Origin: a virus
Length of the DNA: 50,619 nt
Strand: one strand, 5' to 3'
IMG/VR virus record: IMGVR_UViG_3300017613_001069
Span: 1-50,619 of that record
Every line of letters starts with the position of its first letter. Position 1 is the stretch's first letter. The notes under the pieces were generated by a model. That model was not told the DNA's origin, made no database searches, and was given only the letters and a program-made list of their open reading frames with translations. A program made the translations under genes and the position numbers. Positions 49,561-50,619 of the stretch are shown here, one piece after another.

Positions 49561-49725
49561 TCAAAGCCTACGCCGTGCCTGTATCTTCACCTGACTCCGT
49601 AACACCTTTCTGATACGCTCAGCATCCGCCTTCTTGCCCAACAACTCCAAACATTCTATACTCACCATCAATGCACTCTCAAGCTTCCTGCTGATCCTTT
49701 TATACTCACTGTCCTTGGTAGTCAT
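49561..49725 (-). CDS. Small basic helical protein, 54 aa
   Basis: The frame starts MTTKDSEYKRISRKLESALM and has a helical body with ECLELLGKKADAERIRKVLR and a basic end (QARRRL). GGAGG lies nine bases before the ATG, within the end of the preceding gene, which it overlaps by 20 bases. It may be a helical nucleic-acid binder, but no family is recognised. Confidence 0.5.
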   Translation of the reverse strand: MTTKDSEYKRISRKLESALMVSIECLELLGKKADAERIRKVLRSQVKIQARRRL

Positions 49726-49897
49726 TCATCACCCCCTCCAATAACAAATGCCTGCACCAGTCCGATACCGTACTGTTACTCAAATCCGCCATCCTGAATA
49801 TTGCGTCCTTCTCGTCACTAGTCACCCGGATGTGTAAATACTCACACCTCAACTCCTCAGGTAACTTGGGGGGTCTGCCTCGTCTGCTTAATTTCAC
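49706..49897 (-). CDS. Ribbon-helix-helix-like regulator, 63 aa
   Basis: I chose the GTG at 49897 because it overlaps the stop of the preceding gene (GTGA); another GTG one codon upstream is possible. The product starts KLSRRGRPPKLPEE, an AT-hook-like basic arm, and continues YLHIRVTSDEKDAIFRMADL and SNSTVSDWCRHLLLEG. These match the strand-helix-helix order of CopG- or MobC-type ribbon-helix-helix proteins. It could regulate the nearby small genes. Confidence 0.65.
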   Translation of the reverse strand: MKLSRRGRPPKLPEELRCEYLHIRVTSDEKDAIFRMADLSNSTVSDWCRHLLLEGVMNDYQGQ

Positions 49898-50208
49898 CAC
49901 CTCCTCTCCGACCTGATAGGGTAACCAGCATATAAGAAAACGTCAATCGCTCCTGCACATCGTAAACATAACCAAATTTCCGGTAACGATGAATATGGAT
50001 TCGGATCAACAAATCGCTGGCGGTGATGATGCTTCGTTGTATAGTTACCATTCAAATCCAACATCTTGTCCACTGTATCTAATACCTCAAGATCATCAGG
50101 TACCTTCACATGACACTCACACTCTCGGTTCGAACAAAAATATCCCATCATATGCTCTCGCTGATCACTCAATTCACCCTCATCCGGTAACTCGGGAAAC
50201 TCATTCAA
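49894..50208 (-). CDS. Cys-rich zinc-ribbon-like protein, about 104 aa
   Basis: The frame is open to 50283, but the upstream part overlaps the preceding gene. I take the TTG at 50208, which overlaps that stop (TTGA); an ATG about 20 codons later is the other candidate. CSNRECEC (C25, C30, C32) and CLRC (C81, C84) suggest a metal site, with a His-rich segment between them. Unknown function. Confidence 0.5.
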   Translation of the reverse strand: MNEFPELPDEGELSDQREHMMGYFCSNRECECHVKVPDDLEVLDTVDKMLDLNGNYTTKHHHRQRFVDPNPYSSLPEIWLCLRCAGAIDVFLYAGYPIRSERRW

Positions 50209-50399
50209 TCTGTTAGTCCACAATATCCCAACCCAGTCTGGGTAGGAATCCAACAGGCACAGTCGCTGCCTAAACAACCACAAGCCTCCTCCGAACCATA
50301 ATTGTCTATGTGCCTGTTAGACGCACCATCTTCTATACTCTCCACCAATCGGACAAATGGACACCACTTCTCATGAGACTTGATGTCTTCTATCAACAT
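50205..50399 (-). CDS. Cys-rich small protein, 64 aa
   Basis: A GGAGGAG site stands before the ATG. KWCPFVRLVE, NRHIDNYGSEEACGCLGSDC and GYCGLTD make a Cys pattern (C13, C40, C42, C47, C49, C60) that I recognise from small phage proteins of unknown role; it may hold a metal ion or iron-sulphur site. The last base of the stop is followed by the next gene's likely start. Confidence 0.65.
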   Translation of the reverse strand: MLIEDIKSHEKWCPFVRLVESIEDGASNRHIDNYGSEEACGCLGSDCACWIPTQTGLGYCGLTD

Positions 50400-50402
50400 A
50401 AC

Positions 50403-50576
50403 CTACTCCTCCTCTCCAGAACCCTCTAATAACTCGTTCACTATATCAGCCTTCGCTATCTCTAATACACCAATAACCTCACAGGCTCTAAGCTGACCAC
50501 GATCTCGATACCCCTCTATAAGAACGTCAAGATCATTGATAAAATTGTCCAACAACGTACGCTTGCTTAATACCAT
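50403..50576 (-). CDS. Small acidic helical protein, 57 aa
   Basis: It starts MVLSKRTLLDNFINDLDVLI and ends in an acidic tail (EGSGEEE). The ribosome site upstream is weak (a GGGG run). The GGAGGAG for the next gene is inside its end. The protein seems to be one or two amphipathic helices. It overlaps the truncated frame at the edge by 44 bases. Confidence 0.5.
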   Translation of the reverse strand: MVLSKRTLLDNFINDLDVLIEGYRDRGQLRACEVIGVLEIAKADIVNELLEGSGEEE

Positions 50577-50619
50577 ATGCCATGCCCCATATATACCACA
50601 CCAGACCAGCTAAACAACA
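50533..50619 (-). CDS. 3' end of a possible membrane-protein gene, cut by the window edge
   Basis: The frame is open from the right edge and ends at TGA (50533). The 28 visible residues are hydrophobic at first (CCLAGLVWYIWGMAYGIKQ) and then polar. This could be the end of a small membrane peptide like those elsewhere in the genome. With so few residues the call is tentative. Confidence 0.35.
   Translation of the reverse strand, partial: CCLAGLVWYIWGMAYGIKQAYVVGQFYQ

Noticed and set aside
1-50619. tRNA genes, CRISPR arrays and insertion sequences
   Set aside because: I saw no tRNA cloverleaf, no regularly spaced repeats and no transposase apart from the small serine recombinase. A covariance-model scan would be needed to exclude tRNAs.
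1-50619. Circular genome or terminal repeats
   Set aside because: Frames run off both edges, and I saw no sequence shared between the first and last bases, so closure cannot be claimed.

Overview
The window is a fragment of a tailed double-stranded DNA phage genome (Caudoviricetes) with a podovirus-like virion gene set: large terminase, portal, scaffold, major coat protein, adaptor, a beta-propeller tail protein, fibres and a 2213-residue internal virion protein. Strong GGAGG ribosome sites and stop/start overlaps (ATGA, TAATG, GTGA, TTGA) are found throughout. Lipoprotein signals, Sec signal peptides and a PEP-CTERM-like tail point to a Gram-negative, probably exosortase-bearing environmental host. 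That is inference; nothing here names the host. Reading frames run off both edges, so the window is probably not a complete genome.

Layout. Positions 1-4866 (+ strand): an early-type run of small genes, mostly unrecognised, including Cys-rich putative zinc proteins, two tiny membrane peptides (32 and 26 aa), a PC4-like ssDNA-binding protein, a small serine recombinase and a RusA-like Holliday-junction nuclease interrupted by an in-frame TGA. Everything from 4802 to the right edge is on the - strand, and the two blocks converge near 4.85 kb.

13.4-4.8 kb (- strand): replication and recombination genes driven by a clear sigma70-type promoter at 13335-13363. In order of transcription they are a ribbon-helix-helix protein, an SbcC/Rad50-like ATPase, a small protein, a Sak4-like RecA-fold ATPase, an SSB-like protein with an acidic tip, an SF2 helicase, a primase-helicase fusion, a small lipoprotein, a membrane protein and a small terminal gene. 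A candidate structured RNA with an anti-Shine-Dalgarno loop lies just before the last gene. No DNA polymerase is visible in the window.

42.5-13.4 kb (- strand): packaging and virion genes: candidate small terminase, a hidden 27-aa basic peptide, large terminase, portal, a beta-helix protein, fibre-like proteins, scaffold, major capsid, two decoration-like paralogues, an adaptor candidate, three tandem paralogues, the propeller protein, a repeat fibre, a lectin-like protein and the giant polyvalent protein. The giant protein carries a zincin HEIGH motif and a sliding-clamp-like segment.

50.6-42.5 kb (- strand): an accessory region. It has small regulator and zinc-protein genes, then a set of secreted or membrane proteins: two tandem signal-peptide beta-helix paralogues, a secreted FN3-like protein, a PcRGLX/YetA-like putative glycan lyase, two short membrane peptides and a lipobox plus PEP-CTERM protein. 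Long-loop inverted repeats followed by U tracts sit at its borders. This secretion-rich cassette, the structured RNA at 5.2 kb and the clamp-like domain are the most unusual parts of the window.
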